DNA from: Phytophthora colocasiae
Taxonomy: Eukaryota; Oomycota; Peronosporomycetes; Peronosporales; Peronosporaceae
Assembly (NCBI GenBank): GCA_018806915.1
Contig: JAGKQI010000099.1
Location: 930,001 to 994,000 of the forward strand
Reading direction: 5' to 3'
Length of the DNA: 64,000 bases
Shown: one piece after another, positions 1 to 9,859 of the stretch
How the letters are laid out: each line of letters starts with the position of its first letter
Numbering within the stretch: the first letter of the stretch is position 1
Position numbers and translations under genes: made by a program
Notes under the pieces: model-generated
Databases searched by the model: none
The model's input: only the letters and a program-made list of their open reading frames with translations
What the model was told of the DNA's origin: nothing

Positions 1-3000
1 ATATTCTCAGCCAGCCAGCAGCAACAGGAGCGGAACAGATTCAGCACGAGAAGACGGTGTAACTTACTCACAGCTTCCTTCTGCAGAGGGTGAAGAGCTT
101 CTGGAAGCGATTCGGCCTTTAGTTTTTCCTCCAGAATAACTCGAGCCTGAAATTTGGAAGAATACCGAGCCATTTCCTTCTCTAAGAACATCTTCTGCTC
201 GTAATATGGCAGATCCAGTGTATTGCTAGTAAAAGTTGACTCCGATTCACGCTCCCCCGTCTCAAGGACTCGTTTCGCGTACTCTAAGCGAACTACGACA
301 GTTTTCATCTCGTTTTGCTTTATCAACGCCATAGCCATAGCAAGTCTTGACTGTTCTAACGCCAATCGCGTCCCACAAACGTCCTCCACTCGTCTCGCAG
401 GGGTAAACAAGGCATCACGACACATTTTCTCTTTCTCATCGATTTGATCTTGTATCTTCTTCACTTTCTTTTCAGCTTTTCGAAATTTCCGCTTACATCG
501 AATCAATAACGAGTCGATGTCCAGTTTTAGTGCTTCCTGCTGACTATCCAAGGTCTTTACAGCTCCATCTCGAGCACAAAACTGTTCAAATTCGAGGAAA
601 AAGAGTTCTCGCTTGAAGAAAAGCTCCGCTGAAGCATCAGTGGAGAACAATCGGAGCATTCCAACGTCATTTCTAGCAGATACCGATGAATCATTACTTC
701 CTTTCGAGAAAAGTGCACTCCACTCTTTTTCAGCTTGTTGGATCCTCAGATAAATCTCCCACAACTCACTCTCTCCAGTCGAACACTCGTCTTCAAGTTT
801 ATAAGCCTGGGTAAGAACATCATCAGTTGAAAATTCCAGAGAAAAGAGTAAACCTACAAAACTTGGAATCAGTTCCTGCTCACAAGCTTCAGTATCCAAC
901 GTCGATCCAAGGAGATAACGAGTGTAAGCCTCGTAGTTCCCTGTCTCATTCTCTTTAATTTTTCTAGTCTTGGAGCTTTCTTTTACCAGTTTTCGAGGTA
1001 AAACAGATCGTAAGAACTCATGATTTGTAAAACACAAGCGCGTCTTCAAAGCATTGAGAAATCCTCGAGAGCGATTCACAGCAGCTGAAAAATTCGAGTC
1101 TACAGCAAAGCGAATTTGCTTCTGCCGTAGCCAAAGCTCTTCCTGTAGTGTACTATGCCACTGTCCAGTGCGTAGTTCGGCAGGAATCCGTACGCCTGTT
1201 GTCCATTCACCAGTCATGATCATAGTCATGCACCACAACAGTCTTTGGGTTTTATCCAACTCCTCAACACTTTCCCGACTGAGGATTCTCCGGGAATAAA
1301 AAGCATAAATCCCTTCATTTAGCAGAGAACGAGTATCTGCATCAGGCGCAAGCTGAACTGGAGATAACCCATGGCGATTCACCCGTTTCAATGTCGCAGC
1401 TCCTTCACTAAGCAGCAACGTAACAATTTCCAGACGTCGTTCAGGTTCCTCAATCTGAGCCGCAATATGCAGCGCTGTATTTCCCGATGAATCGTCCACT
1501 GCGTTTACAAGATGTCGCGACTGTAAAATGGCATTACGAACTTCCATGACGCTGTCCCGGACTAAAACACCGTGAAAATGACGAACAGCTTCTCCTGATG
1601 TGGCCAAAATCAAGTCTTGCTTATCTTTTTTCAACCGTTCGAGGCTATTGCTCTCACCGTACATGTAACTTGGTAAACCTCCAAAAATTGAGCCAGCATC
1701 TGAAAAACTCCCGTAAAACATCATCGGAAAGAACACTGATAGTTCACGATAGCTTTCCCAAGCGTCCAACCGTAAGGAATCCTCTAAGAAACTATCTGTT
1801 CGATCCCATTTGGCCCCTTTCCAAGCGTTAAACACCGCGAATAGCAAATTCCGTCTCTGCTGACGAGCACAAAGCAATCGAAGGGTAAGAAAAAGCTTCC
1901 GTTTACGGATGAAATGAGTCCATGCTTCGAAGGTTCTCCATAAAATGAGAGAATCTCGATTATCTCGCCAGATATCCAGTATCCGCTGCACTCGTGACCG
2001 CCAAGCGGGACTATTTTCTAGTCTGGAGACGTTTAACTCTCTTTTAAAGCACGCGTGAAGTTGTACACGTTTCCACCCCGCCATAGCGTGAAAGGCCAGC
2101 CATTTCCTTCTTCTTCCTCGTAGAATTTCCTTTAAAGGCCGTAACTTTCGCTTAGCACAGGCATAGCGATGTATTTGCAGTAGAATTCCCCTTACGAGCT
2201 TCTTCTCCGCAGCACTATCGGCAATTGCTTCTCTCCATTCCAACAGAACTTGAAGTTTTACAGTTCGTGAATAATGCGCAATGGCAAGTGCCAAAGTCTG
2301 TCGTGCTCGTATTTTTCGACGTGCAAATGCGTGTAAACGTAAGAAAAAACGTCGTAGTCGAGCGCTTGGAGCTTTCGCTGCAGCTTTAACACATCGCACT
2401 TGACGCTCCTGGTAATTGTGCAGCCAAATATCCCAATGAGGATTCGACTGGGCGAAATGTGGTAACGGGAGGCCCAGACGCTTACAACGACTAAAACTCG
2501 CCCATCGAGCCCAAATCTCGAACACCGAGAGGAGGATCTCTGCAGGCCAGCGTTGTCGTGTTCCGAAAGCCATACGAACTGCACGTTTAAGACAAAGTTG
2601 AGCATTAAGACCCACTCGCTTGTTGCCTTCGTGAATCTTTTTCCAAAGGCGGAAAACGTGCTGAACCACTTTTTTCCGGACTTCTTCACGGGCTGCTACG
2701 TGTTGAGCTCGTAATTGGTGCACTCGACTGCGGGTTTTATCCGAATTAGCCTCCACGTCACTGAACGCAGCACTTAAGAAGGCGTTGAGGAACGCTGCTT
2801 TGCTGGTGGGCGCTATCGACTTCTTCTTGGCTGCTTCGGCTGCTTTTTCAGCCAACCTTTTGGCCCGTGCATCTTCCCAGTCGGTAGTGAAGACGAGGTT
2901 GAGCACCATTCGTGGTAATTCCGATTGAGTGGCAGCTTGTTGGAAGAGTTGCAGCTCCATTTCTCGCAGTTGTAGAGCTTCAGCCACATCGATACGCCAA

Positions 3001-4064
3001 GCAGTGAAATATTTACGAAGTAGAGAACGCTGAGCTCGAAACCCTACTTTGTAGGTCATCACCCAAATCTCGAAAATCGCCCGTCGGTGTCGAGTTCTTC
3101 GCTGTCTCCAGGGAAGATACTTCCGTCTCCGTCCGTACATTCTCCAGGTGGCTTGGATTTTTATTGCAGCGTAGATTTGCTTGGAGGTTTTACGATGTTG
3201 TAGTAGATATTCCTCCACTTCAGCGTCATCTGCTTCGTCATTGTTAATGTATCCAAGTGCCAGCAACGATGCAGATGTAACAAGCCTCTTGTCTGCTCTC
3301 CCTGAATAAACTGGAAGTGACGACACACTCTTCACTGCTCTGATGTTGCTACGTGGTCCGAGTGGTTTTAACTGCAAATTTTCTGCTGCAATTCTCCTTC
3401 GTCTTCTCGGACCAGCTCGAGTCTTAGCTCGCACGATTGCAGGATCAGCGAACTGCTCGAGATACTCCAATTTAGAGGTAAACGCTGCTAATTGATGATG
3501 CAAAACAGCTTCAAGAGCTTCTCGATCTTCCGCGTCTTTCAATGCTGCGGCTTCCTTTGTCAGTAAACGTTTCCCTTGCTCCTGGTTACTTTGTTGGTGC
3601 TGAGCAGCTACAAAAACCGGTTGAACCTCGTTATGAGGACCGGAAATTGCCGGTTTGTACCATTCTTTCAGTGTTTTCATACGATCACGAGTCAATTTCT
3701 GAGATCGACGCTCGAGACGTCGTAACTCTTTCGGATCTGTCAACCAGTTCTCCATTTCTTTTCGACGAGCTTGACGTTCCGCTTCTCGTTGTGCTTTTCG
3801 CTTCACATCGGCCGACATTATGTCTTGTCTGTCTGCTTTCTCCTTCGCTCGCTTGGCCTTCTCCACTTTCTTGTGTTTTGCAGCTTTTCGTTCATGGAAT
3901 TTCCGTTCATAGCTCGAAAGGTAGTCGGACCGGGTCGACGCACTGTCAATTGACAAGCGACTGGAGTAAGAAAAAGATAGAGAACCACGGTCTGTAGCAC
4001 TGCCATCATCCAAGCGACTGGAAGTGACGCTGCCTTCCGAGTATTCGCTGCGAACGGTGTCCAT
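1..4064 (-). CDS. Large IQ-motif / ankyrin / Trp-rich helical-repeat protein, C-terminus beyond the window
   Basis: One reading frame stays open on the minus strand from an ATG at 4064 to the left edge (1,354 codons, no stop seen). The N-terminus is Ser-rich, then Lys/Arg/Glu-rich and probably helical. An IQ calmodulin-binding motif (AAIKIQATWRMYGRRRKYL) lies near residues 298-317. A long middle part has Trp-punctuated basic helical segments (FRLWKKIHEG, LLEWREAI, FNAWKGAKW) that recall Sfi1/centrosomal repeat proteins. Ankyrin-like sequence (GNTALHIAAQ, then VTLLLSEGA) lies near residues 860-890, and the last 200 residues look coiled coil. Calmodulin/centrin binding and a cytoskeletal or basal-body role are inferred from this architecture, not from a named homologue. 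The start was chosen as the first ATG, 73 bp from the neighbouring pseudogene. Confidence 0.75.
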   Translation of the reverse strand, partial: MDTVRSEYSEGSVTSSRLDDGSATDRGSLSFSYSSRLSIDSASTRSDYLSSYERKFHERKAAKHKKVEKAKRAKEKADRQDIMSADVKRKAQREAERQARRKEMENWLTDPKELRRLERRSQKLTRDRMKTLKEWYKPAISGPHNEVQPVFVAAQHQQSNQEQGKRLLTKEAAALKDAEDREALEAVLHHQLAAFTSKLEYLEQFADPAIVRAKTRAGPRRRRRIAAENLQLKPLGPRSNIRAVKSVSSLPVYSGRADKRLVTSASLLALGYINNDEADDAEVEEYLLQHRKTSKQIYAAIKIQATWRMYGRRRKYLPWRQRRTRHRRAIFEIWVMTYKVGFRAQRSLLRKYFTAWRIDVAEALQLREMELQLFQQAATQSELPRMVLNLVFTTDWEDARAKRLAEKAAEAAKKKSIAPTSKAAFLNAFLSAAFSDVEANSDKTRSRVHQLRAQHVAAREEVRKKVVQHVFRLWKKIHEGNKRVGLNAQLCLKRAVRMAFGTRQRWPAEILLSVFEIWARWASFSRCKRLGLPLPHFAQSNPHWDIWLHNYQERQVRCVKAAAKAPSARLRRFFLRLHAFARRKIRARQTLALAIAHYSRTVKLQVLLEWREAIADSAAEKKLVRGILLQIHRYACAKRKLRPLKEILRGRRRKWLAFHAMAGWKRVQLHACFKRELNVSRLENSPAWRSRVQRILDIWRDNRDSLILWRTFEAWTHFIRKRKLFLTLRLLCARQQRRNLLFAVFNAWKGAKWDRTDSFLEDSLRLDAWESYRELSVFFPMMFYGSFSDAGSIFGGLPSYMYGESNSLERLKKDKQDLILATSGEAVRHFHGVLVRDSVMEVRNAILQSRHLVNAVDDSSGNTALHIAAQIEEPERRLEIVTLLLSEGAATLKRVNRHGLSPVQLAPDADTRSLLNEGIYAFYSRRILSRESVEELDKTQRLLWCMTMIMTGEWTTGVRIPAELRTGQWHSTLQEELWLRQKQIRFAVDSNFSAAVNRSRGFLNALKTRLCFTNHEFLRSVLPRKLVKESSKTRKIKENETGNYEAYTRYLLGSTLDTEACEQELIPSFVGLLFSLEFSTDDVLTQAYKLEDECSTGESELWEIYLRIQQAEKEWSALFSKGSNDSSVSARNDVGMLRLFSTDASAELFFKRELFFLEFEQFCARDGAVKTLDSQQEALKLDIDSLLIRCKRKFRKAEKKVKKIQDQIDEKEKMCRDALFTPARRVEDVCGTRLALEQSRLAMAMALIKQNEMKTVVVRLEYAKRVLETGERESESTFTSNTLDLPYYEQKMFLEKEMARYSSKFQARVILEEKLKAESLPEALHPLQKEAVSKLHRLLVLNLFRSCCCWLAEN

Positions 4065-4136
4065 TTTCTAGTTGTTAAGGAAGTTTTCTTTCTCGCGTCT
4101 TCCTATTTGTTGTACAATTTTGGAACTGAATTTCTA

Positions 4137-6556
4137 TTAGCATTCTTGCTCCAGGAAGCATTGAGACTCCCAACGTCTCGTGTAATAAGCGTTAAGAAGT
4201 CTCCCTTTATCCCGCCAGTTTAACCATTCAAGATGCTCTTCTTCACTTAAACTCGGTAACAAATCGTCCTTCATATCGTGATCTGTGTCGACGTCGTGGA
4301 GTAGAACGTAGTCAGTCATGCGGTCGTATCGCAAACGTAAATGACCTCGTACAACAGACATCTTCCGAGTCGGATTGTTGCTGTAGACAGCCCGTTCACC
4401 AAATTTGATCTTGCGCTTGAGTGACCGACCGATGCCATGTTGTAAAAAGCCTCCTTCTGGGACACCAGAGATATCTGCTAACGTGTTGAGGATGTCGTAC
4501 TGCTCGGTTGCATCGTCAATGATCATTCCTGCAGCTTCTCCTAGTCGTCCTTCAGCGATAATAGCACCAGCCACTCGAGTAGCAGACACATCTCGATCTT
4601 CAGGGACATCATTCCCGAATTCTGGACCTTGGCCGTGATCTCCTGCAATTACAATGATAGTATCATTGAGGACCCCAGCCTTCTCCATTCGATCCAGGAA
4701 TTTGCCCATTTCCAAGTCAGTGAAGTACCTCATCTCCAGGTAATTCTTGATGTTGTCGGCGAACTTTTCACCTTCGTAAAGAGCTGAAAAGTCTGGTTTC
4801 TCAGCTTCGTCGTACCATTTCGGACGCTGTTTGTACGTCACGTGACTGGAAATGGTATAGTGGTTGAGAAATAACGGCTTCTTCGGTTCTCATTTTGCTA
4901 CTCGCTTAGCTTGTTCATTGGTTTTCTGTATCATAAGATCCCCCAGAATCTGGAAGCTCAAATCGTCATGTAATCCCCAATTCATCCCACGATGTTCTTC
5001 ACCAGCCCATTGATGGCGCTTGATTCCGTAATGGTTTTCTGCTCTGTAAACCATCTCATTGATTCCCCAGACTGTGTCGAAGCCATGAGTGGGAAGGAAT
5101 TCGCTCCAGCCGTCGTAGTCCACTCGAGTGCCAGTCGAGAAGAAAGTCTCGTAGCCTTTTTTCGAGAAAAAATGTGGCAATCCAGACAATTTCGTGTGCT
5201 GTTGGCCTCCAGTGGTGCCGGATTTCGTTGCACTATCGTACGGAAGTTGCCCAAACATGAGACTTTCAAGGGACCGACTCGTTCGCCAACTGGACCAGAA
5301 GTTCCGTAGACCAATGTTACGTTTAGCCCATTTATCGAAATTTGGAGTTATGGTCATGTCGTTTCCTTTGAAGAAATTCATCGGATCTTCACTCCCTACG
5401 AGGTAATGAGAGTCGTGATATCGGAAAGATTCCACTACAAGAACCAGTACATTGGGAGGATCAGTATCCGAGACATTTACGTCGAAAGCGAGGTCTCCTT
5501 TGAATCCGGTAGTGAGTCGAGTCAACGTGTTTTCACCTAGTAGTGTGTGTTCCTCGGTGTTGTAGTCGATAAATGCTTCCACGCAAGGTAGAACGGACTT
5601 CTTAGCAGGATTTTTACCCACTCGTAAGTTGTTTGGGTTTTCCACGCTGGTTTCAACAACTGAGAGAACTGCTTGGCTGAGGTCCAAAAAAGGCTCCAAC
5701 ACGTCTCGTTGAGCGTCGTGTTTAACGCCGAATAAGCCACAAGAGGCGAGCTGGCGCGACTTAAACCCACCACTAGGAGTGGATTTAGCACAAGAGCAAC
5801 GAAAACGATGATACTTCGCTTGAAGAACACTCCTTTCGACATTGGACGCAGTGCAAGACTCTCCTTCTCTTCGATTTCAATTCGTGTGTTGTATACTTGC
5901 GAAGCTGTAGAAGGAAGTACTAAGTGCGTTGGGTTCCAGACGGAGAGATCGGCCCATGAAGCCCAAGTCCGCACGATCGCGAAGAAAGTCGCCACCACCA
6001 CAAACTCCATCATCCCCAAACTCGCAACTTGAATTTCAGTGCTGGAGACTGCGACTGCTTTCGCGTGATCTTTCTCGTCAATCATCATTTGTACAAGAGC
6101 GAAGGTGAATCTCATACCCCGGAGTCTCACCAGTAGTAAATCCACCACGAAAGGTATCATTGTTGCAACGAAAAGTAGCCAAGATGTGATGAAAGTCACA
6201 ACTCGGCTCGCTTTGTGGTTAAACCACCGGCTGAAGCTGTTAACTGCACACAGCGCACATGCCAAGTATGTCGTACAGACGAAGTCCTCGAGAACACCTA
6301 ACACCAACGTTGCAGCTATGACACCTGGAGTCCCGTATTTGCTCGTAGCGTACATATTAAACAGTGAGTGGAGTGCCAAACATCGATAGATGAAGAAGAG
6401 CAGGAGGACGAAGGTGTAGACAAACGCCCATCCTAACCACGTTTGGCCTCTGACCTTCATCACAACTCGGGTTTTGAGAACTGTGGAACTGGAAATGATA
6501 AGCAGAAAGATCCAACTCACGAGAACCGCACGATCTTTCACGATACGTCGAGCCAT
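4137..6556 (-). pseudogene. Membrane-anchored sulfatase / LTA-synthase-like hydrolase, broken
   Basis: The ATG is at 6556. About 240 residues with roughly five hydrophobic membrane segments come first, then an alkaline-phosphatase-superfamily domain: PPNVLVLVVESF (metal-site strand), TPNFDKWAKR, WRTSRSLES where LtaS-type enzymes carry the nucleophile Thr, WGLHDDLSFQ, and AGDHGQGPE (metal-binding DHG). Five helices plus an extracytoplasmic sulfatase domain is the layout of bacterial LtaS/MdoB phosphoglycerol transferases. The substrate here is unknown. Two lesions are visible: a frame change near 5702-5710, just after LNET, and an in-frame TGA at 4890-4892, after which the same frame continues to a stop at 4137. 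It resembles the two truncated copies at 23534 and 38660 but is clearly more diverged. An undetected intron at the frame change is possible but no convincing GT-AG pair was seen. Confidence 0.8.
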
Positions 6557-6593
6557 TTACTTTCAACACTAAAGATAAGGTCCAAGCTGGATG

Positions 6594-7262
6594 CATTTTC
6601 CACACGTACTGCGAAATCTGCTCGAGCATTTCCTCTGTCTTCTCACATGTTTCGAATATCTCCACGCAGCTTTAGCACGCCTTGTCTACTGTGTTTCAGT
6701 TCGGGAAGTTTAGTGCGAAATCCTCCAAAAGTGTGGACATCGACCTCACCAAGAGCTCTCGCCATTTCGTCATCAACATCGGGGATTATCGTGACGCTTT
6801 CTCTACCAATACCACTCGGGTCTTTGGATTTTCCACCGCTTTGTCGAACCACCCGACAGCTTTCAGCAAAGCTCCCTTCCTCTTCACGGTGTGTGCAGAA
6901 AAATCGGTCGTCAGAAACAGCAGAAGTCTTGTCACTTTCGTGGACGAGTATTCACAATAGAAAGAACCTACGGACTCAAAATTGGCTGCACGCGAGGTAT
7001 GGTACGGGTGCACTGTGTCTTGTAGCGCGGCGTCCGACAGCTCCGTATGATCAAAGTAACAAAACTCCTGGCTTTTGTCGATCTGAAAATCTTCCGTATA
7101 CTTGCTCCCCGCACGAGTTGCTAGTGTGCTTTCATCTCGAATAGGCAGTCAATTTTGGCAGCAACCGAATCGAGGCTTCTCGTTCTTCGTAGTCTCTGGC
7201 CACAAGCTGCTCCGCTACCAAACGAGAAACAATGTCGATGCAATTTGCACATCGTAACTTCT
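6594..7262 (-). pseudogene. Crinkler/RHS-type nuclease domain remnant
   Basis: Minus-strand fragments match the C-terminal half of the Crinkler/RHS copies elsewhere in the window, in order: a YDVQIAS-like stretch near 7255, HPYHTSRAANFESV near 7010, LLKAVGWFDKAVENP, DVDDEMARALGEVDVHTFGGF and finally EEMLEQISQYVWKM ending at 6594. Several frame changes and stops interrupt it, and the normal stop after WKM has been lost. It lies back to back with the plus-strand copy at 7430, so the two once formed a divergent pair. No function is expected. Confidence 0.72.
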
Positions 7263-7300
7263 TAAATAACTGTAGGTGGTTCGACTTGCGTTTTCTCAGT

Positions 7301-7429
7301 CTTTGCACCTCTCACCACAGAAGGAAAACTGTGGATACTGAAACAAAATAGTGAAGTATCAGAGAATTTTCAGTTCACGATAGCTGGATTTGCAGAGAAT
7401 ACGTCAAAGACATCAACTGTTGTGCTATA
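7301..7429 (+). promoter_or_regulatory. Upstream region shared by Crinkler copies 1 and 2
   Basis: This stretch aligns with 36351-36485, from CAGTCTTTGCACCTCT through CTGAAACAAAATAGTG to the GTGCTATAATGG start context. The homology between the two large repeats begins here. It probably carries the core promoter and 5' UTR. No specific binding site can be named. Confidence 0.4.
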
Positions 7430-7976
7430 ATGGACATTCCCGACGAACCTATGGGAATCCAAACCGAAGGAGAGGAACGGACGCGAGTGTTTCCTAGTGA
7501 GCTGCCAATGCAGTATCCTTATACTCGACCCAGGTACTACGTCCGCAGGTGTTACTCCGAGTACTACGACCTCATTCTCGAGAGGTTAGCGGAAAACGAC
7601 ATTGTCACCGTCACGGGAACACCAGGTGCGTCTTAGTGTCCGAGGGTTTGTTGGCATGAAGTAATACTGATATGTCTTGATGGCTAGACATCGGGAAGTC
7701 CATCTTCTACGCCTATTTCTACCAGCGCTACAAAGCAAACGAAGCAAACGAGGAACTCAAAGAAGAAGACAAACGAGAGACAACCATCATCGCGGCTTCG
7801 TTTCAAAAAGACTCAAAGGTAGATCAAGTTGTTGTCTTTCAAGAAGATGGAACAACACAACCATGGGAAGAAGGAGATGTGAGAGAATTCATTTGTACAG
7901 CACACAAGGCCGCTTTAGCCCGTAACGCCGAAGTATTGTACCTATTCGACGGTCCACCAATACTTCCGCCGATTCA
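7430..7976 (+). pseudogene. Crinkler/RHS-type P-loop NTPase-nuclease, copy 1, 5' half
   Basis: Exon 1 (7430-7625) encodes a header (RPRYYVRRCYSEYYDLI) and the start of the Walker A box. A 62-bp intron follows, and exon 2 resumes at 7688 with IGKSIFYAYFYQRYK. The P-loop reads GTPDIGKS (GxxxxGKS kept). A Walker-B-like VLYLFDGPP follows before the reading frame is cut at 7976 by Ty3 element 1. The frame continues correctly at 21893, so the gene was probably intact (about 547 codons) before the insertion. The family (RHS/CR-type P-loop NTPase with a restriction-endonuclease-like domain) is known for secreted effectors of plant pathogens and for trypanosome RHS proteins. No signal peptide or LFLAK-type N-terminus is visible here, so secretion is not supported. 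Confidence 0.8.
7626..7687 (+). other. Intron, 62 bp, in Crinkler copy 1
   Basis: A GTGCGT donor and GGCTAG acceptor bound a 62-bp segment with in-frame stops and a CTGAT branch-point candidate. Removing it joins the two parts of the Walker A motif in frame. An equally long intron lies at the same place in copy 2 (36682-36743). Confidence 0.85.
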
Positions 7977-8392
7977 TGTCGCGATCTAGCCCAGGGTCGA
8001 GTACTAGCGGGCTGTTAGGTGAGTGCAGGTCCAAGTAGGGAGTTCGAAGACTAACTTAAACAAATATAAGTCACTTGTTGTTGTTGTTGTAAAATCACGA
8101 CTGACTAGTTAGGCCGGGAACTCACTACTTCTGAAAAACACTTGAGGGAGTGACTTCCCGTAGATACGGCAGGGCGGGAGTCATCGGAGGTGACCTCCCC
8201 GCACGACACTCGAGGGAGGGCACTGAGGGACCGCTCAGATGAAATAGACAGGGACACACCGCTGAGTGGACCTCCGACAGTCTGCTACGCCAAGTGATCA
8301 CAACACGGCGAGTGCGACAAGTGACAAGGCCCCGAGGCATGGGGCTCAACAGAACTCGCTGGTTCGAGGGTCTCATTCCCGGACACGGGACA
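7977..8392 (-). repeat. LTR of element 1 (its 3' LTR), 416 bp
   Basis: It starts TGTCGCGATCTAG and ends CGGACACGGGACA on the plus strand, matching 21465-21888. It lacks the 8-bp TAGCAGGT present in the other LTR. The last 35 or so codons of the minus-strand membrane-protein ORF lie inside it. Confidence 0.95.
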
Positions 8393-9526
8393 AACTCCCC
8401 GACCATAAGCCGGTCGTCCTCGATCGGCACTGTCGTGACCCATGCCACGGAGGCATTGCACGACGCGCAGTTCTTCATCGCTGAGGACGAAGGCAGCTTC
8501 ACTCGGTTCGACGCTGGGTGAGCAAGTAGTCATAGGATGAGTTGTCGTCGGAGCCTCAGCCGGAGGTCGACGCGAGGGGGTAGAGTTACGATTTCTATGG
8601 GGAGTAGTCGTAAGTCGACTAGTAGCAGGAGCCGTAGGTCCTCCAAGGCTAGCGAGGCAAGCAGCCTCCCGACGATTACACCTGTTCACTTCGCGACGCA
8701 CGGATGTGAGTGCTTTCTTCACCACTACCCGAGGAGTAGCACTATCCAAATGACCGCTTCCTTGGCCGAAACGCCACCCGTGAGTCACTATCCCGACCGC
8801 AACTATCACACCAGTAGAAGGAGCCAGCCAATGAGTCCACCCAAGCAGCAGGTTGAACGCGTTCGATATCACGAGGACAACGATCAAACCGGTAGTTCCG
8901 AGGGTTAGGAACTCCAACAAGTCGAACAGCTTCATAGGAATATGAATGAGGAGAGAGAGAATCAGCAGGGCGAACCAGCAGCAGCCCTTAACCACGGCCA
9001 TAACACGCTGGCAGACAGTAGCCCAAGCTTCCCACGACGCACGAGTGTAAGCCAAGTAGGAGTGTCCCGATCTCATACTTAAGTCAGGGATATAATCTCC
9101 AAAGGTGACTAGTAGGGCAGTCCACCAGCTCCGTAACATTACACCATACTGTCCGTACTCCGCCTCGCCTTCCTCAAGCACTTGAACGGGGACGGCGAAG
9201 AAGGCATTCCACAGAGCAAAAGCGTAAGAGAGCCCCGTGAGTTGGTTTAGCTCCGAGTCGCAAAGCACTTCTTGATAGCGAGTCACGAAGCTGACTGTCA
9301 TAGACGAGTTCACTGAGATTACCATCCAGACTTGAGTCATGAGTGACCAGACGACTCCCCGAACGGAAGATGTCAGCACCCAGAGTAGCACGGTCGTCAG
9401 GTAGGCAGGAAGTAGTTCGATGCGGAAGTAGTTTTCGTAGGCGGACTGCAGTAGCTCGTGCATGTCGGTGGGCTTGAGTCGCGGAATGAAGTCGCAGGGG
9501 AAGTCGTTCGTAGGGTAGGAGTCCAA
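8285..9526 (-). CDS. Multi-pass membrane protein in the env position of element 1
   Basis: The frame is open from a TAG at 9548-9550 to a stop at 8285. The first ATG is near 9463; a TTG at 9526 is only the first possible start, and an upstream spliced exon is possible, as for retroviral env. About 250 residues carry four to six hydrophobic segments (AYLTTVLLWVLTSSV, SYAFALWNAFFAVPVQV, CCWFALLILSLLIHI, TGLIVVLVISNAFNLLLGW). A soluble Arg/Thr/Pro-rich tail follows. The last residues (from CPVSGNETLEP) are encoded by the LTR. I do not recognise the family. The position is that of env, but several membrane passes and no clear signal peptide or single anchor do not fit a fusion glycoprotein. Confidence 0.6.
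   Translation of the reverse strand: MDSYPTNDFPCDFIPRLKPTDMHELLQSAYENYFRIELLPAYLTTVLLWVLTSSVRGVVWSLMTQVWMVISVNSSMTVSFVTRYQEVLCDSELNQLTGLSYAFALWNAFFAVPVQVLEEGEAEYGQYGVMLRSWWTALLVTFGDYIPDLSMRSGHSYLAYTRASWEAWATVCQRVMAVVKGCCWFALLILSLLIHIPMKLFDLLEFLTLGTTGLIVVLVISNAFNLLLGWTHWLAPSTGVIVAVGIVTHGWRFGQGSGHLDSATPRVVVKKALTSVRREVNRCNRREAACLASLGGPTAPATSRLTTTPHRNRNSTPSRRPPAEAPTTTHPMTTCSPSVEPSEAAFVLSDEELRVVQCLRGMGHDSADRGRPAYGRGVCPVSGNETLEPASSVEPHASGPCHLSHSPCCDHLA
8393..8401 (-). other. Candidate polypurine tract of element 1
   Basis: Read on the minus strand, CGGGGAGTT lies directly against the 3' LTR, where plus-strand priming is expected. It is short and only partly purine, so this is a weak call. Confidence 0.4.
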
Positions 9527-9859
9527 AAGTGAAATGACAGGAGTAGTCTACCAGAACAACTCGAACGGCAGGCCGTACCCAAGAGGAGGGCAGTTCCCCA
9601 CAGTTAGACTTTCGTATGAGGAAAAGTCTCAGAAACTCCACAGGGCATTTCCGGTCATTCCCAGAGGTCTTTCGCGGAGATAGCGCCGAAACACTCACGC
9701 CTCGTCCCAGGACGCAACGGGGCCCCAGGGCAGAGTCCTTCAGTAGACACACACACACTCAAGGGAACCGTATAGTCATTTGCACGGCAACGAGTGGCTC
9801 TCATTCTCCAACTTGCCAAGTCCCCGACACCCGGATCCCAACACAGAGTCTCCGTCACC
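9527..9859. promoter_or_regulatory. Divergent spacer between the two cassette genes of element 1
   Basis: About 330 bp separate the outward-reading charged-protein gene (plus, from 9860) and the membrane-protein gene (minus, from 9526 or below). If both are expressed this must hold a bidirectional promoter or the start of an antisense transcript. No TATA box or known site could be picked out. Confidence 0.35.

Noticed and set aside
8285..9526. Classical retroviral Env
   Set aside because: Several membrane segments, no clear signal peptide, cleavage site or single C-terminal anchor were seen; only the position fits.
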